In this document: piece after piece, positions 1 through 8,744 of the stretch
How the letters are laid out: the number at the start of each line of letters is the position of its first letter
How positions within the stretch are numbered: position 1 is the first letter of the stretch
Assembly: GCA_003576695.1 (NCBI GenBank)
Contig: QOZQ01000008.1
Coordinates: 186,001 to 250,000 of the forward strand
Length of the DNA: 64,000 nucleotides
Source of the DNA: Taklimakanibacter lacteus
GTDB taxonomy: Bacteria > Pseudomonadota > Alphaproteobacteria > Rhizobiales > Aestuariivirgaceae
Direction: 5' to 3'
Notes under the pieces: generated by a model
The model's input: the letters and a program-made list of their open reading frames with translations, nothing else
Database searches by the model: none
What the model was told of the DNA's origin: nothing
Translations under genes and position numbers: made by a program

Positions 1-429
1 ACGGTTTGCGACGGCTTTGGGAGCACGAACGATCTCGTCGAGCAACCGGGCCTGGGCGAGAAGCTCTGCCCGCCCGCCTGACCGGCGCACATAGACATAG
101 TCGTCCGGCGTCCGCGACTGCTGCGCCCAGAAGAACAGGCAGAGATCACGTTCATCCCAGGCGAAGATGAGAAGGCCCGCATGTTCACGCGGTCCGACAT
201 AGGCGGCCGCGTCAGAAGCAAGATCGACGAAGGGCTGGCGCAGGCGGGCTACCGATCGCGTGTGATAAAGGTTGCGTGTCGCGAGCTCGTGGAACTGCGC
301 GAATTGCGCGAGCGCCTGCTTGCTGTCGTCGAGGCAGATCCGCGGCGTTTGCGCCGCTGCGGTGTCCGGCGCGAACAACAGAGCGGCCGCGCACAGGCTC
401 CACAAGACGGCTAGAGTTCGAAGGATCAC
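1..429 (-). CDS. Exported protein of unknown function, N-terminal part (runs off the window)
   Basis: An open frame of 143 codons runs from a GTG at 429 to the window edge without a stop. Residues 1-26 form a classical signal peptide: a hydrophobic stretch ending in Ala-rich residues before the Gln-Thr-Pro start of the mature protein. The mature part is soluble and mixed alpha/beta in character. A segment near residues 87-103 (GLLIFAWDERDLCLFFW) resembles the first beta hairpin of CHAT-type caspase-like proteins, but the catalytic part would lie outside the window, so this is only a guess. The GTG is chosen because the signal peptide starts directly at it; no stronger upstream start is visible. 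It is divergent from the CNNM/CBS gene. Function unknown. Confidence 0.55.
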   Translation of the reverse strand, partial: MILRTLAVLWSLCAAALLFAPDTAAAQTPRICLDDSKQALAQFAQFHELATRNLYHTRSVARLRQPFVDLASDAAAYVGPREHAGLLIFAWDERDLCLFFWAQQSRTPDDYVYVRRSGGRAELLAQARLLDEIVRAPKAVANR

Positions 430-584
430 AACCGGCTCCGAAAATCCGCAGAGCCCTCTTAGCTAGCAGCGGCCCCGCTCCCTCACAAGGCGGGCCCTCG
501 CCAGCATCCCTTGATGGCGTTTCGGGCTTCAATTCGATAAATTCCCGACGGTACCCATCATCCGAACCCATGCGAGGGAAGATT

Positions 585-1952
585 ATGCCAGAGTCCAGTA
601 GTGGTTTCTTCAATGTGCTCGGCGTCCTGGGTGTCCTTGTCCTCGTTGCCGCCAACGGCTTCTTTGTCGCCGCGGAATTTTCCATGGTCGCCGTCCGGCG
701 CAGCCGCGTTGCCGAGCTGGTTGCGGCAGGCCGGATGAATGCCGGCGCGCTCCAGCGTGCCCTCGGCAATCTCGATGCGAATCTCGCCGCGACCCAGCTC
801 GGGATCACCATTTCCTCGCTCGCTCTGGGATGGATCGGCGAACCGGCATTGGCGCATCTGATCGAGCCGCTGCTGAGCTTTGTTCCGGCGTCATTCACGG
901 CGGCAACCTCGCATGTCATCGCGGTCGCCATCGCCTTCATCGTCATCACCGCCCTGCACATCGTCCTTGGCGAGCTCGCGCCCAAGAGCCTCGCTTTGCA
1001 GCGCAGTGAAAGCACCGCACTCTGGGTGGTCCGGCCGCTCGGCTTCTTCCTGTTCCTGCTCAAGCCCGCCATCCTGATCCTCAACGGTCTTGGCAATCTC
1101 ATCCTGCGCCTGGTCGGGCTGCGGGCGGGAACCGGCGAGGAGTCCCTGCATTCACCCGACGAATTGAAGCTGCTGATCACCGCGAGCTACGAGGCGGGGC
1201 TTCTCCAGGAGGCGCAGCAGGAAGTGGCGGAAAGAGTATTCAGCATCGGCGACCGTCACATCAGCGACATCATGACGCCGAGGCCCGAGATAGACTGGGT
1301 GAACGCCAAGGACGACCTGGATGAAATTCTCAAGCGCATCCGCCAATGCCCGCACGAGCAGATGCTGGTCGGGCGGAGAACGATCGATGAGCCGATCGGC
1401 GTGATCTCCAAGCATGAGGTGCTCGATCGGATGCTCGACGGCAAGACTCTCGACCTTGCAGCCATCATGCACGACCCGCTCGTGATCCCGGAAGTCACGC
1501 CGATCTTCAGCGTGCTGAGCCATTTCAAGAAAGGCCCGGTCCGGCTCGCGATGATCGTCGACGAATATGGAAGCCTGCAGGGCATCGTAACCCAGACCGA
1601 TCTTCTGGAAGCCATTGCCGGCGACCTGCCGGAAGCCGAAGGCGAGCAACCCCAGATCGTCGAGCGCGACGATGGCTCGTTCCTCGTCGATGGCCTTACC
1701 CCCATTCGCGAGGTCTTCATCCGGCTGGGCCTCGACATCCTGCCGGCGCAGAATGATTTCCACACGGTCGCGGGCTTCGCACTCTATCAGCTTGGGCGCA
1801 TACCGGCGGCCGGCGAGAAATTCAAATACCGCGACTGGAAGTTCGAAGTGGTGGATATGGACAAGCGGCGCATCGACAAGCTGCTCATCTCGCGAAAGCA
1901 GAAAAGGAAGGCTGCGGAAGGCGCGGCCAGGCCGAAGGGAAACAGGAAATAG
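585..1952 (+). CDS. Hemolysin/CorC-family membrane protein (CNNM + CBS pair + CorC_HlyC domain)
   Basis: 455-residue inner-membrane protein of the TlyC/CorC/YhdP-like family, thought to take part in divalent cation (Mg/Co) homeostasis; the hemolysin name is historical. Residues about 8-180 are a CNNM domain with four hydrophobic segments and the early AAEFSMVAVRRSR motif. Two CBS domains follow (about 220-340, containing ISDIMTPRPEIDWV), then a C-terminal CorC_HlyC domain (about 355-440). The reading frame stays open upstream to 276, but the ATG at 585 is preferred because AGGGAAG sits just upstream and the hydrophobic CNNM domain starts there; an ATG at 570 is the alternative. It converges with the lipoprotein gene, with 18 nt between stops and no clear terminator. 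Confidence 0.88.
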   Translation: MPESSSGFFNVLGVLGVLVLVAANGFFVAAEFSMVAVRRSRVAELVAAGRMNAGALQRALGNLDANLAATQLGITISSLALGWIGEPALAHLIEPLLSFVPASFTAATSHVIAVAIAFIVITALHIVLGELAPKSLALQRSESTALWVVRPLGFFLFLLKPAILILNGLGNLILRLVGLRAGTGEESLHSPDELKLLITASYEAGLLQEAQQEVAERVFSIGDRHISDIMTPRPEIDWVNAKDDLDEILKRIRQCPHEQMLVGRRTIDEPIGVISKHEVLDRMLDGKTLDLAAIMHDPLVIPEVTPIFSVLSHFKKGPVRLAMIVDEYGSLQGIVTQTDLLEAIAGDLPEAEGEQPQIVERDDGSFLVDGLTPIREVFIRLGLDILPAQNDFHTVAGFALYQLGRIPAAGEKFKYRDWKFEVVDMDKRRIDKLLISRKQKRKAAEGAARPKGNRK

Positions 1953-1970
1953 CGGGCGCGAGACGAGACC

Positions 1971-2336
1971 CTAGCCGCAGCGCGCCTGCAGATCCCACAC
2001 GCCGCCATTGAATTTGGGCGAGCCGACGAGGCGGCCGCGCTGCTCGTCCGGACAGGCGAAATAGCCGAGCGAGGACGAGGCGATATTGACCGCGTCCTTC
2101 TGGCTGTCGGATTTCATCGGCGTGGTTGTCCCCGACACCTTCACGTCGAAGGCCTTCATGCCTTCATTATAGCTGTAGGCGAGCGCATAGTGCTTGCCAT
2201 TGTAGAAGATGGGCTCGGAGCGCGACTGCGTCTGCATCTTCCTGGGTCCGCCGGAATTGATATCGACATTGCCGCCCTTGCTGCAGGCCGAGGCGAGGAT
2301 CGCGACAAGGAGAAGCGCAAGCACGTTACGGGTCAT
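1971..2336 (-). CDS. Small lipoprotein, hypothetical
   Basis: 121-residue predicted lipoprotein. The N-terminus MTRNVLALLLVAILASACSK has a positive start, a hydrophobic core and a LASAC lipobox with the lipidated Cys at residue 18. Asp is not at +2, so outer-membrane retention is possible. The mature domain is small and soluble, contains two further Cys residues (about 95 and 120) that could form a disulphide, and matches no family I recognise. The much longer open frame upstream on this strand lies opposite the aminotransferase gene and is a shadow; the lipobox fixes the start. Divergent from the aminotransferase across 174 nt. Confidence 0.72.
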   Translation of the reverse strand: MTRNVLALLLVAILASACSKGGNVDINSGGPRKMQTQSRSEPIFYNGKHYALAYSYNEGMKAFDVKVSGTTTPMKSDSQKDAVNIASSSLGYFACPDEQRGRLVGSPKFNGGVWDLQARCG

Positions 2337-2414
2337 GGAAAATCCGGCGATGGGGTGGGAAGGCCCGCGCATATAGGGCTGTTCGCCCGCCATGTACAGG
2401 AAGGAAGTTAAGCA

Positions 2415-2430
2415 ATTGCACCGATGCAAT
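2415..2430. promoter_or_regulatory. Inverted repeat ATTGCA-N4-TGCAAT between divergent genes
   Basis: A perfect 6-bp inverted repeat with a 4-bp centre (ATTGCACCGATGCAAT) lies in the 174-nt gap between the lipoprotein (start 2336) and aminotransferase (start 2511) genes. Its position fits a dimeric repressor or activator site acting on one or both genes. The binding protein is unknown, and a chance palindrome of this size is possible. Confidence 0.3.
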
Positions 2431-2510
2431 CGGGCCCGCCTAAGGGCAGACTGTGACTTTTTTGCGGGGGCCGCTCGACCTCCTTGCCCGCCCATGGCAT
2501 AGAGCCCGCC

Positions 2511-3722
2511 ATGGCCCCCTTCGATGTCACTTCCCTCCTCGCCCGCCGTGCCGCCCAGTCCGATGAAGGCGCCATCGTGCGCATGTCGCAGCGCGCCCGC
2601 GAGCTGAAGGCGAAGGGCCAGGACATTGCGAGCCTGACCATCGGCGAGCCTGATTTCGACACGCCCGCTTATATCCAGGCCGCGGCAACCGAGGCCATGC
2701 GCAAGGGCCTCACCCATTATTCCCCGGTCGCCGGCATCCCCGAGCTGCGCCAGGCCCTCGCCCGGAAGCTCAAGGAGGAGAACGGCCTCGACTATGCCGC
2801 TTCCGAGATCGTGCTCGCCAATGGCGCCAAGCAGGCCATCGCCAATGCCGTCCTCGCTCTGATCGAGCCCGGCGATGAGGTGATGCTGCTCTCGCCCTAT
2901 TGGGTCTCCTATGAGATCACGGTCAGGCTGGCGGGCGGCGTGCCGGTCATCCTGAAAGCCAGCGTCGAGGAGAATTTCAAGGTCCCGGCGCAGCGCATCA
3001 AGGCAGCGCTGACCGACAAGACCAAGCTCCTGATGCTCAACTCGCCCAACAACCCGACGGGTGCTGTATGGACGAAGCCCGAGCTCGAGGCGCTGGCGGA
3101 GGTGGTCAGGGATCATCCGCGCCTGATGGTGCTGTCGGACGAGATCTATGAATATATCCTGTTCGACGGCAAGATGATGTCCTTTGCCAGCCTGCCCGGC
3201 ATGCGCGAGCGGGCGATCACGGTGAACGGCTTCTCCAAGAGCTTCGCCATGACGGGATGGCGGCTTGGCTATTCGGCAGGCCCTGCTCCGCTGGCCGTCG
3301 CCATGGCGCGCCTGCAGAGCGGCCTGACCGCCGGCGCCAATTCCTTCGTCCAGCAAGCGGCGCTGACCGCACTCGCTTCCCCGCGCGATTGCGTCGAGGA
3401 GATGCGCCGGCGCTATCAGGCGCGCCGCGACATGGTGGTGACGGCGCTGGGCGCCATTCCCGATTTGCGCCTGGCGCCCATCCCGGCGACCTTCTACGCC
3501 TTCCCCAATGTCGGCGCCTATCTTGGCCGCAAGGCCGGCAATCACGTGATGGACAGCGTCGAGACCCTGTGCGACTGGCTGCTCGAGGAACATGGCGTCG
3601 CCACCGTCCCGGGCTCGGCCTTCGGCGATCCCGACTGCATCAGGCTCTCCTTCGCCACCGGCGAGGCCGAACTCGCCAAGGCGCTGGAGCGCTTCGCCAA
3701 GGGATTGAAGCGGCTTACCTGA
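2511..3722 (+). CDS. PLP-dependent class I aminotransferase (aspartate/aromatic type)
   Basis: 403-residue cytosolic fold-type I aminotransferase, transferring amino groups between amino acids and 2-oxoacids; aspartate, aromatic or broad specificity cannot be told apart by eye. Visible hallmarks are TIGEPDFDTP near the N-terminus, the NSPNNPTG loop that binds the cofactor, SDEIYEYILF, and the Schiff-base lysine in NGFSKSFAMTGWRLGY, with the C-terminal substrate Arg in DCIRLSFA. The ATG at 2511 is used because the protein aligns with family N-termini there; earlier starts at 2484 and 2494 only add unconserved residues or are out of frame. Its stop abuts the stop of the convergent RND pump gene (3722/3723) with no gap, so no separate terminator is present. 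Confidence 0.93.
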   Translation: MAPFDVTSLLARRAAQSDEGAIVRMSQRARELKAKGQDIASLTIGEPDFDTPAYIQAAATEAMRKGLTHYSPVAGIPELRQALARKLKEENGLDYAASEIVLANGAKQAIANAVLALIEPGDEVMLLSPYWVSYEITVRLAGGVPVILKASVEENFKVPAQRIKAALTDKTKLLMLNSPNNPTGAVWTKPELEALAEVVRDHPRLMVLSDEIYEYILFDGKMMSFASLPGMRERAITVNGFSKSFAMTGWRLGYSAGPAPLAVAMARLQSGLTAGANSFVQQAALTALASPRDCVEEMRRRYQARRDMVVTALGAIPDLRLAPIPATFYAFPNVGAYLGRKAGNHVMDSVETLCDWLLEEHGVATVPGSAFGDPDCIRLSFATGEAELAKALERFAKGLKRLT

Positions 3723-6700
3723 TTATTCCGCCGCTTCCGCCGCAGGCGGTCGCGGCTCGCGCCGTTTCCTGCCCTTGGCCGCCACTTGCGGCTCCTCGTC
3801 CCGGTCATTGGCGGCTTGCGCCATCACCGGCGCATGGCCGTGGCCCGTGGCGCCCCCTGCCGCGAGCGCTTCCTTCGGACGCCGGTCGGCGGCGATATAG
3901 GTATAGACGACGGGCGTGATGAACAGCGTGAACATCGTGCCGATCGTCATGCCGGCGGCGATGACGAGGCCGATATCGAAGCGGCTCTTGGCGCCGGCGC
4001 CGCTGGCAACGAGGAGCGGCACAACGCCGATCACCATGGCCGCGGTCGTCATCAGGATCGGCCTGAGGCGCACCGCGGCGGCTTCCTTGATGGCAGCGAA
4101 CTTGTCGTAATTCTGCTCTTCCTGAAGCTTGTTGGCGAACTCCACCATGAGAATGCCGTGCTTCGAGATGAGGCCGATCAGGGTCACGAGACCGATCTGG
4201 GTATAGATGTTCATCGTGCCGGAGCCCAGATTGACCGGCGACTGGCCCTGCGTCATGCCGTTCACCTCGCCCAGGATGAACAGGAAGAACAGCGCGCCGA
4301 ACATCGAGGCCGGCAGGCCGATCAGGATGATGAACGGGTCGCGGAAGCTTTCGAACTGCGCCGCCAGCACCAGATAGATGACGACCAGCGCGAACAGGAA
4401 GGTGATGGCGAGCGTGTTGCCCTCGGTCACGAACTGCCGGCTTTCACCCTGGAAGTCGTAGGTCATGCCTTGCGGGAAATACTCGTTCGCCTTCTGCTGC
4501 AGGAAGGCCACCGCCTCGCCCACCGTGCGGCCGGGGAACGGCACGCCCTGGAAGGTGGCCGAGTTCAGCTGCTGGAAGGTGGCGAGGCTGTTGGGCTGCA
4601 CCGTCCTGTCGAGCCGGATGAAGGACGACAAGGGCACCATGTCGCCCGAGGTGGTGCGCAGCTGGTAGTCGAGCAGCCGCTCGGCCGAGCCGCGGAACGC
4701 GCGCGGCACCTGGGCGATCACTTCATAGGAGCGGCCCTGTATGTTGACGCGGTTCACATTGTTGCCGCCGAGCAGCACCGCGAGCGTGGCGCCGACATCG
4801 CTCATGCGCACGCCAAGCTGGTTCGCCTTGTCCTTGTCGATGATGAGCTCGGCCTGCGGCGTCTCGAACCGGAGGTCGGTGTTGGTGAAGATGAACAGGC
4901 CGCTCTTCTTCGCCTCGGCGTCGATCTTGTCGAGCACCTCCGAGACCTTGGTGTAGTCGCCCGGATACTTGATGACGAACTCGACCGGCATTTCGCCGGC
5001 CCCGATCGGGATCGCCGGGGGCGCGGTGGCGAAGGTCTTGACGCCCGGGATGCTGCCGAGCTTGCCCTGCAATTCGCCGATGACCATCGCGTCGGAGCGC
5101 TGCCGCTCCTCCCATGGCTTCAGGATGAGGCCGACAAAGGCGGCATGCGTCGAGCCCATGCCGTTGATGGTGAAGACGTTCTGGCGCTCCGGCACATCCA
5201 TGAAGATCTGCGTGGCGCGGTCGGTATAGGTCGACAGATAGTCGAGATTGGTGTGCTCGGGCGCATTGACGAAGGCGAACAGCACACCCTGGTCCTCCGC
5301 CGGCGCCAGCTCCTTGTTGATCGCGGCATAGAGGATGCCCGACATCGCGACGATGAGGATGACCATCAGCGCGAAGACCGGCCGCTGCTTCATGGCGCCT
5401 TCGAGGCGGCGCGAATAGAAGCCGCGCACCGCGCCGAACACGCGCTCGATGAGACGCTCGAACCAGCCTTCCTGCTCATGCTGCTTGAAGATCTTCGAGC
5501 ACATCATCGGCGACAAAGTGAGCGCGACGATGCCCGACACGATGACGGCGCCCGCCAGCGTGAAGGCGAATTCGCGGAACAAGGCGCCGGTGAGACCGGA
5601 GGTGAAGCCGATCGGCGCATAGACCGCGGCCAGTGTCAGCGTCATGGTGATGACGGGGCCGGCGATCTCGCGCGCGCCCTGCAAGGCGCTCTGGAACGGC
5701 GTCATGCCGTCCTCGATATGGCGGTGGATGTTCTCCACCACCACGATGGCGTCGTCGACCACCAGGCCGATGGCGAGCACGAAGGCGAGCAGCGTCAGGA
5801 GGTTGATCGAATAGCCGAGCGCCAGCAGGAAGATCGCGACGCCGACCAGCGACAGGGGAATGGTGACGACCGGCACCAGCGTCGAGCGCACATTGCCGAG
5901 GAACAGGAAGATGACGACGATGACGATGATCGCCGCTTCCGCCAGCGTCTTGCTCACCTCCCAGATCGAGGAGCTGATGAAGGTGGTGGCGTCGAAGGCG
6001 ATCTGCGCGTCGAGGCCCTGCGGCAGCTGGCGTTGGATATTCGGGAATTCCTTGCGCACATTCGAGATCACCGACAGCGGGTTGGCGTCGGGCGTCGCAT
6101 TGATGCCGAGGAACACCGCCTTGAGGCCGTCGAAGGACGAGGATGAATCGAAGTTCTGCGGCCCGAGATCGACGGTCGCGATCTGGCCGAGGCGGATGAT
6201 CGTGTCGCCCTTGACGGCGACGACCAGCTGCATGAACTGCTCGGGCGTATCGAGCGAGGTCTGCGCGTTGATGTTCTGCGAGGTGAAGTCGCCCTTCACG
6301 CTGCCGGCGGCGGTGGTGAAGTTGTTGGCGGCGAGCGCGTTGTTGACGTCGAGCGGCGTCAGGCCGAAGGCCGCCATCTTGTCGGGATCGAGCCAGACGC
6401 GCATGGCGAAGGTGGCGCCGCCGAGGATCTCGGCTTCCGCCACGCCGTTGATCGCCTGGATCTGCGGCCTGACCACGCGGTCGAGATAGTCGCTGATCTG
6501 GGCCGGCGCCATGTTCTTCGAATTGAAGCCGATATACATGAGCGCATAGGGCGTGCCCGTGGTGCGCTGCACCACCGGATCCTTCGACTCCTCCGGCAGG
6601 ACGCTCTTCACCTCGTTGATCTTGGAGAGAACGTCGGCCAGCGCCCGGTCGCCGTCGGCGTCGAGCTTCAGCTTCAGCGTGATGGTCGAGACGTTCTGCG

Positions 6701-6953
6701 CCGAGGTCGACTTCAGCGTGTCGATGCCCTCGGTCGAGGCCACCGCCTGCTGGATCGGGGTGGTGATGAAACCCTTGATCTGGTCGGCATTGGCGCCCGG
6801 ATAGGACGTCGTGATGGTGATGGTCGTATCGGAGACCTTCGGGAACTGCCGGACCGGCAGATTCCAGACCGAATTCGCCCCCACCAGAAGGATGAGCAGG
6901 CTCACCACCGTCGCCAGCACGGGGCGGCGCACGAAGATGTCGGTGAAACTCAT
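3723..6953 (-). CDS. RND efflux transporter permease (AcrB/MexF-like inner-membrane pump)
   Basis: 1076-residue resistance-nodulation-division transporter, the proton-driven inner-membrane part of a tripartite drug or metabolite efflux pump. It starts with MSFTDIFVRRPVLATVVSLL, has the two large periplasmic porter regions and about 12 membrane segments, and keeps the TM4 proton-relay pair in LVVDDAIVVVENIHRH. The C-terminus carries an extra charged, Ala/Arg-rich tail of about 50 residues. It is the last gene of an operon with the adaptor protein (7334-8476), and its ATG overlaps the TGA of the truncated duplicate copy as ATGA, so translation is probably coupled. No TolC-type outer-membrane gene is adjacent; a housekeeping one is presumably used. 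Confidence 0.94.
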   Translation of the reverse strand: MSFTDIFVRRPVLATVVSLLILLVGANSVWNLPVRQFPKVSDTTITITTSYPGANADQIKGFITTPIQQAVASTEGIDTLKSTSAQNVSTITLKLKLDADGDRALADVLSKINEVKSVLPEESKDPVVQRTTGTPYALMYIGFNSKNMAPAQISDYLDRVVRPQIQAINGVAEAEILGGATFAMRVWLDPDKMAAFGLTPLDVNNALAANNFTTAAGSVKGDFTSQNINAQTSLDTPEQFMQLVVAVKGDTIIRLGQIATVDLGPQNFDSSSSFDGLKAVFLGINATPDANPLSVISNVRKEFPNIQRQLPQGLDAQIAFDATTFISSSIWEVSKTLAEAAIIVIVVIFLFLGNVRSTLVPVVTIPLSLVGVAIFLLALGYSINLLTLLAFVLAIGLVVDDAIVVVENIHRHIEDGMTPFQSALQGAREIAGPVITMTLTLAAVYAPIGFTSGLTGALFREFAFTLAGAVIVSGIVALTLSPMMCSKIFKQHEQEGWFERLIERVFGAVRGFYSRRLEGAMKQRPVFALMVILIVAMSGILYAAINKELAPAEDQGVLFAFVNAPEHTNLDYLSTYTDRATQIFMDVPERQNVFTINGMGSTHAAFVGLILKPWEERQRSDAMVIGELQGKLGSIPGVKTFATAPPAIPIGAGEMPVEFVIKYPGDYTKVSEVLDKIDAEAKKSGLFIFTNTDLRFETPQAELIIDKDKANQLGVRMSDVGATLAVLLGGNNVNRVNIQGRSYEVIAQVPRAFRGSAERLLDYQLRTTSGDMVPLSSFIRLDRTVQPNSLATFQQLNSATFQGVPFPGRTVGEAVAFLQQKANEYFPQGMTYDFQGESRQFVTEGNTLAITFLFALVVIYLVLAAQFESFRDPFIILIGLPASMFGALFFLFILGEVNGMTQGQSPVNLGSGTMNIYTQIGLVTLIGLISKHGILMVEFANKLQEEQNYDKFAAIKEAAAVRLRPILMTTAAMVIGVVPLLVASGAGAKSRFDIGLVIAAGMTIGTMFTLFITPVVYTYIAADRRPKEALAAGGATGHGHAPVMAQAANDRDEEPQVAAKGRKRREPRPPAAEAAE

Positions 6954-7335
6954 GGGTTGCCCCCGCTGACGCTCTTCACTTCGTTGATCTTGGAGAGAAC
7001 GTCGGCCAGCGCCCGGTCGCCGTCGGCGCCGAGCTTCAGCTTCATGGTGATGGTCGAGACGTTCTGCGCCGAGGTCGACTTCAGCGTGTCGATGCCCTCG
7101 GTCGAGGCCACCGCCTGCTGGATCGGCGTCGTGATGAAGCCCTTGATCTGGTCGGCATTGGCGCCCGGATAGGACGTCGTGATGGTGATGGTCGTATCGG
7201 AGACCTTCGGGAACTGCCGGACCGGCAGATTCCAGACCGAATTCGCCCCCACCAGAAGGATGAGCAGGCTCACCACCGTCGCCAGCACCGGGCGGCGCAC
7301 GAAGATGTCGGTGAAACTCATGGGTTGCCCCCGCT
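6600..7335. repeat. Direct tandem repeat, two 368-bp units (6600-6967 and 6968-7335)
   Basis: The two units abut exactly. Each runs from GACGCTCTTCA at one end to the GTTGCCCCCGCT leader of the pump gene at the other. I count 8 base differences in 368 (about 98% identity). The unit carries the pump's ribosome-binding region plus its first 118 codons. There is no IS end at the junction, so slippage or unequal exchange is the simplest origin. Confidence 0.92.
6950..7321 (-). pseudogene. Truncated tandem copy of the RND pump N-terminus
   Basis: A 123-codon frame whose first 118 residues repeat the start of the downstream pump (two substitutions, Leu to Met and Asp to Gly), then five junction residues (SGGNP) and a stop. 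It holds only the first membrane helix and the beginning of the porter domain, so it cannot be a pump. It arose by direct duplication of a 368-bp block that includes the ribosome-binding region. The frame is still intact and its stop overlaps the pump start as ATGA. It may be a remnant, or a translated leader that feeds ribosomes to the true pump gene. Six of the eight differences between the copies are silent, which hints at some constraint on the protein or at recent gene conversion. Confidence 0.8.
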
Positions 7336-8476
7336 ATTGCGTGTTGCGGTCAACCGTCAGGTTGAGCGCGATCGAATTGTCGATTCGGACCTTCGAACCC
7401 TGGTCGATCTTGTTCTGCCCGGCGATCACAACCTGCTCGCCCGGCTTCACGCCATCGAGCACATTCACTCTGCCGTCACGCACCATGCCCAGCTTGATGA
7501 AGCGCCGCTCGATCTCGAGCTCGGGCTCCTTCGCATTGGGGTCCGGATTCTTGGCCTTCACGACCGCGAAGACGCTGTCGCCGTAAAGCGAATAGGTCAC
7601 CGCGGTCTGCGGGATGGTCACCACCTGCTGCGGCTCGCCCACCACCACCCTGACATCGGCATACATGCCGGGCACCAGGCGGCCGTCGGGATTTTCGATC
7701 TTGGCCCTGACGGTGATCATCCGGCTCGACGAGGACACGCGCGCGTCGGTCGTGGTGACCTCGCCGTTGAAGCTGTCATTGGGATAGGCGCTGAATTTCG
7801 CAATTACCTTCTGGCCGGGCTTGATGCGGCCGAAATCGCTCTCGGTCACGGTGAAGTCGGCATAGATGGGATCGACCGTCTGCAGCCAGACCACCGTCTG
7901 GCCGGGGGCGATATATTTGCCGACCGAGACATCGCGCAGGCCAAGCCTGCCGTCCCACGGCGCATAGATCGATTTCTGGGCGATCAGCGCCTCGGTGCGC
8001 TGGACATTGGCCTGGAGCTGGTCGCGCGTTGTGCGCGCGGTGTCGAGATCGGCCTTCGCCACATAGCCCTTGTCGAACACCTTCTGGCGGCGGTCGAGCT
8101 CGATCTGGGCATTGGCGAGCTGCACCTTGTAGTTCTGGAGATCCGCCTCTTCCGTGTCGGTATCGAGCTGGAGGAGCTTCTGGCCCTTCTTCACGAGGTC
8201 GCCCGAATCGAAATTGAGTTCCTTGACGACGCCGCCGACCTGGGGCGCCATCTCGATGCCGTTCACCGCGTTGAGCGTGCCGATCGCCGCGACCAGCGGT
8301 TCCCACCGGTCCTGGCGGGCTTCCTCGGCCGAGACGGTCTCGACCGGCTTGGGCGCCGCCGCGATGAAGCCGGCAATCATCTTCGGCTTGAAATCGAAGG
8401 CATAGAACGCGATCAGTCCGCCGAGTCCCCCCAGCACAATAATCACGAGCAAGAAGTATATGATGCGGCGCAACAT
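7334..8476 (-). CDS. RND efflux periplasmic adaptor (membrane fusion protein)
   Basis: 380-residue adaptor that links an RND pump to an outer-membrane channel. An N-terminal membrane helix (about residues 5-25) anchors it in the inner membrane. Then come a lipoyl/biotin-like half-motif (APQVGGVVKELNFDSGDLVKKGQ), a helical hairpin (LANAQIELDRRQKVFDKGYVAKADLD), the second lipoyl half (IYAPWDGRLGLRDVSVG), a beta-barrel domain and a membrane-proximal domain. It belongs to the HlyD/MexH-like group by this order. First gene of the efflux operon; the truncated pump copy begins 12 nt after its stop. The 268-bp region upstream, shared with the divergent livH, holds a perfect palindrome at 8572-8588 that may control it. 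Confidence 0.93.
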   Translation of the reverse strand: MLRRIIYFLLVIIVLGGLGGLIAFYAFDFKPKMIAGFIAAAPKPVETVSAEEARQDRWEPLVAAIGTLNAVNGIEMAPQVGGVVKELNFDSGDLVKKGQKLLQLDTDTEEADLQNYKVQLANAQIELDRRQKVFDKGYVAKADLDTARTTRDQLQANVQRTEALIAQKSIYAPWDGRLGLRDVSVGKYIAPGQTVVWLQTVDPIYADFTVTESDFGRIKPGQKVIAKFSAYPNDSFNGEVTTTDARVSSSSRMITVRAKIENPDGRLVPGMYADVRVVVGEPQQVVTIPQTAVTYSLYGDSVFAVVKAKNPDPNAKEPELEIERRFIKLGMVRDGRVNVLDGVKPGEQVVIAGQNKIDQGSKVRIDNSIALNLTVDRNTQ

Positions 8477-8571
8477 GGGGCGTCTAGATAGGCTTTTTGG
8501 GGTTGAATGTAAATGATATAAACTTGCTAGATCGCAACACTACTGACAGACGACAAGATGTTTCGGGAAAG

Positions 8572-8588
8572 TATTTCGTTACGAAATA
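8572..8588. promoter_or_regulatory. 17-bp perfect palindrome, candidate repressor operator
   Basis: TATTTCGT-T-ACGAAATA: two 8-bp arms around a single base, in the gap between the divergent efflux operon (adaptor start 8476) and livH (start 8745). Efflux operons are often controlled by TetR-type repressors binding palindromes of this size about 50-100 bp upstream. No regulator gene lies next to it in the window, so the binder would act in trans. An AT-rich stretch closer to the adaptor gene (about 8500-8525) could hold its promoter. Confidence 0.45.
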
Positions 8589-8744
8589 TTTCATCACTTT
8601 GAAGTGTCCTTTCGGTCGGTTTGGCGGTTTTTTGAGCAACGGCTTGTCTTTCCAAAATGATGCGTCTAATGAACGCATAACCGGCCGTTGCAGAAGCTGG
8701 ATAACGACAAAAAAAGTCATGGGTGAGGAGGGACAGGGGGGCTC

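Noticed and set aside
276-584. N-terminal extension of the CNNM/CBS protein
   Set aside because: It overlaps the divergent exported-protein gene, is unlike the family, and a good ribosome site lies at 585.
3786-6146. 786-codon open frame on the plus strand opposite the RND pump
   Set aside because: It is antisense to an intact pump gene; its protein is rich in Arg, His, Asp and Glu with no fold, as expected of a GC-rich shadow frame.
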